Assembly (NCBI GenBank): GCA_965247565.1
Contig: CBDFHF010000001.1
Span: forward strand, 248,001 to 312,000
Direction of reading: 5' to 3'
Origin: CBDFHF01 sp965247565
Lineage (GTDB): Bacteria > Pseudomonadota > Gammaproteobacteria > Methylococcales > Methylomonadaceae
Length of the DNA: 64,000 nt
In this document: positions 63,861 to 64,000 of the stretch, piece by piece
Layout of the letters: the number at the start of each line of letters is the position of its first letter
How positions within the stretch are numbered: the stretch's first letter is position 1
Translations under genes and position numbers: made by a program
Notes under the pieces: generated by a model
Seen by the model: the letters and a program-made list of their open reading frames with translations, nothing else
The model's database searches: none
What the model was told of the DNA's origin: nothing

Positions 63861-64000
63861 TTATGCTCAGTTTGATATTAAGCTGAGTACTAATTGGAAT
63901 CCGGCAGCAAGTAAGGCTTTCCGAGCTGCCGACTTTGCATAATTTTATAGACTCTCCAAGAATTTCAAAAGGCCATCAGTTGGATGATAGCGTACCTGCC

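Noticed and set aside
1..64000. CRISPR array, rRNA or tRNA genes
   Set aside because: No regularly spaced repeats with unique spacers were seen. The Tn7-like element is not of the CRISPR-associated type because it has TnsE, a full TnsD and no Cas genes. No rRNA or tRNA gene was recognised.

Overview
The window looks like chromosome of a gammaproteobacterial (type I, Methylococcales-like) methanotroph. The evidence is a gammaproteobacterial core block (mnmG-rsmG-parA-parB-atpIBEFHAGDC-glmU-glmS) next to serine-cycle genes (hydroxypyruvate reductase, serine-glyoxylate aminotransferase, malyl-CoA lyase, malate thiokinase mtkA/mtkB) and a PEP-CTERM protein with a sigma-54-like promoter. No methane monooxygenase gene lies in the window, so the genus is an inference.

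Positions 1-27477 are the glmS-proximal part of a Tn7-like transposon. Its right end (three tandem 20-bp repeats, then the terminal trinucleotide) sits 24 bp after the glmS stop, the classical attTn7 site. The left end lies outside the window, beyond what looks like a type I restriction specificity gene. tnsA-tnsB (24.5-27.4 kb) and tnsC-tnsD-tnsE (0.5-5.2 kb) are all present and co-oriented, but about 19 kb of cargo separates tnsB from tnsC. The cargo is bracketed by two decayed transposase genes, an IS5-like one (itself split by a 91-bp MITE) and an IS4/IS701-like one. Between them lies an unusual cluster: a broken TcB/SpvB-like toxin gene, an encapsulin-like (HK97-fold) shell protein, a 2519-residue protein with a TcA/VRP1-like helical region and a papain-like protease domain (Cys2030/His2120/Asp2142), a serine beta-lactamase-like protein and a small PASTA-like protein. 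This is the best candidate for an undescribed system.

Positions 27.5-42.3 kb are core chromosome on the minus strand: glmS, glmU, the complete F1Fo ATP synthase operon with a clear sigma-70 promoter, parB, a short ParB paralogue lacking the DNA-binding core, parA, rsmG and mnmG. From 42.4 to 46.9 kb come an ArfA-like small gene with an internal hairpin, a DksA-type regulator and a MoxR/DUF58/transglutaminase trio. From 47.0 to 55.9 kb lie the serine-cycle genes, split into a minus-strand pair and a plus-strand trio, with a PEP-CTERM gene and an apparently recent IS1-family insertion between them, followed by a CopC-like protein and a lipoprotein.

Positions 56.2-64.0 kb are an insertion-sequence graveyard: an IS1111-group IS110 element with a candidate guide-RNA region, an IS3 element interrupted by an IS21 element with an 8-bp target duplication, four 17-18 bp micro-insertions inside transposase genes, a DUF1778/GNAT toxin-antitoxin pair, a truncated tyrosine recombinase and an IS66 fragment, with two perfect 32-bp palindromes around the last two.
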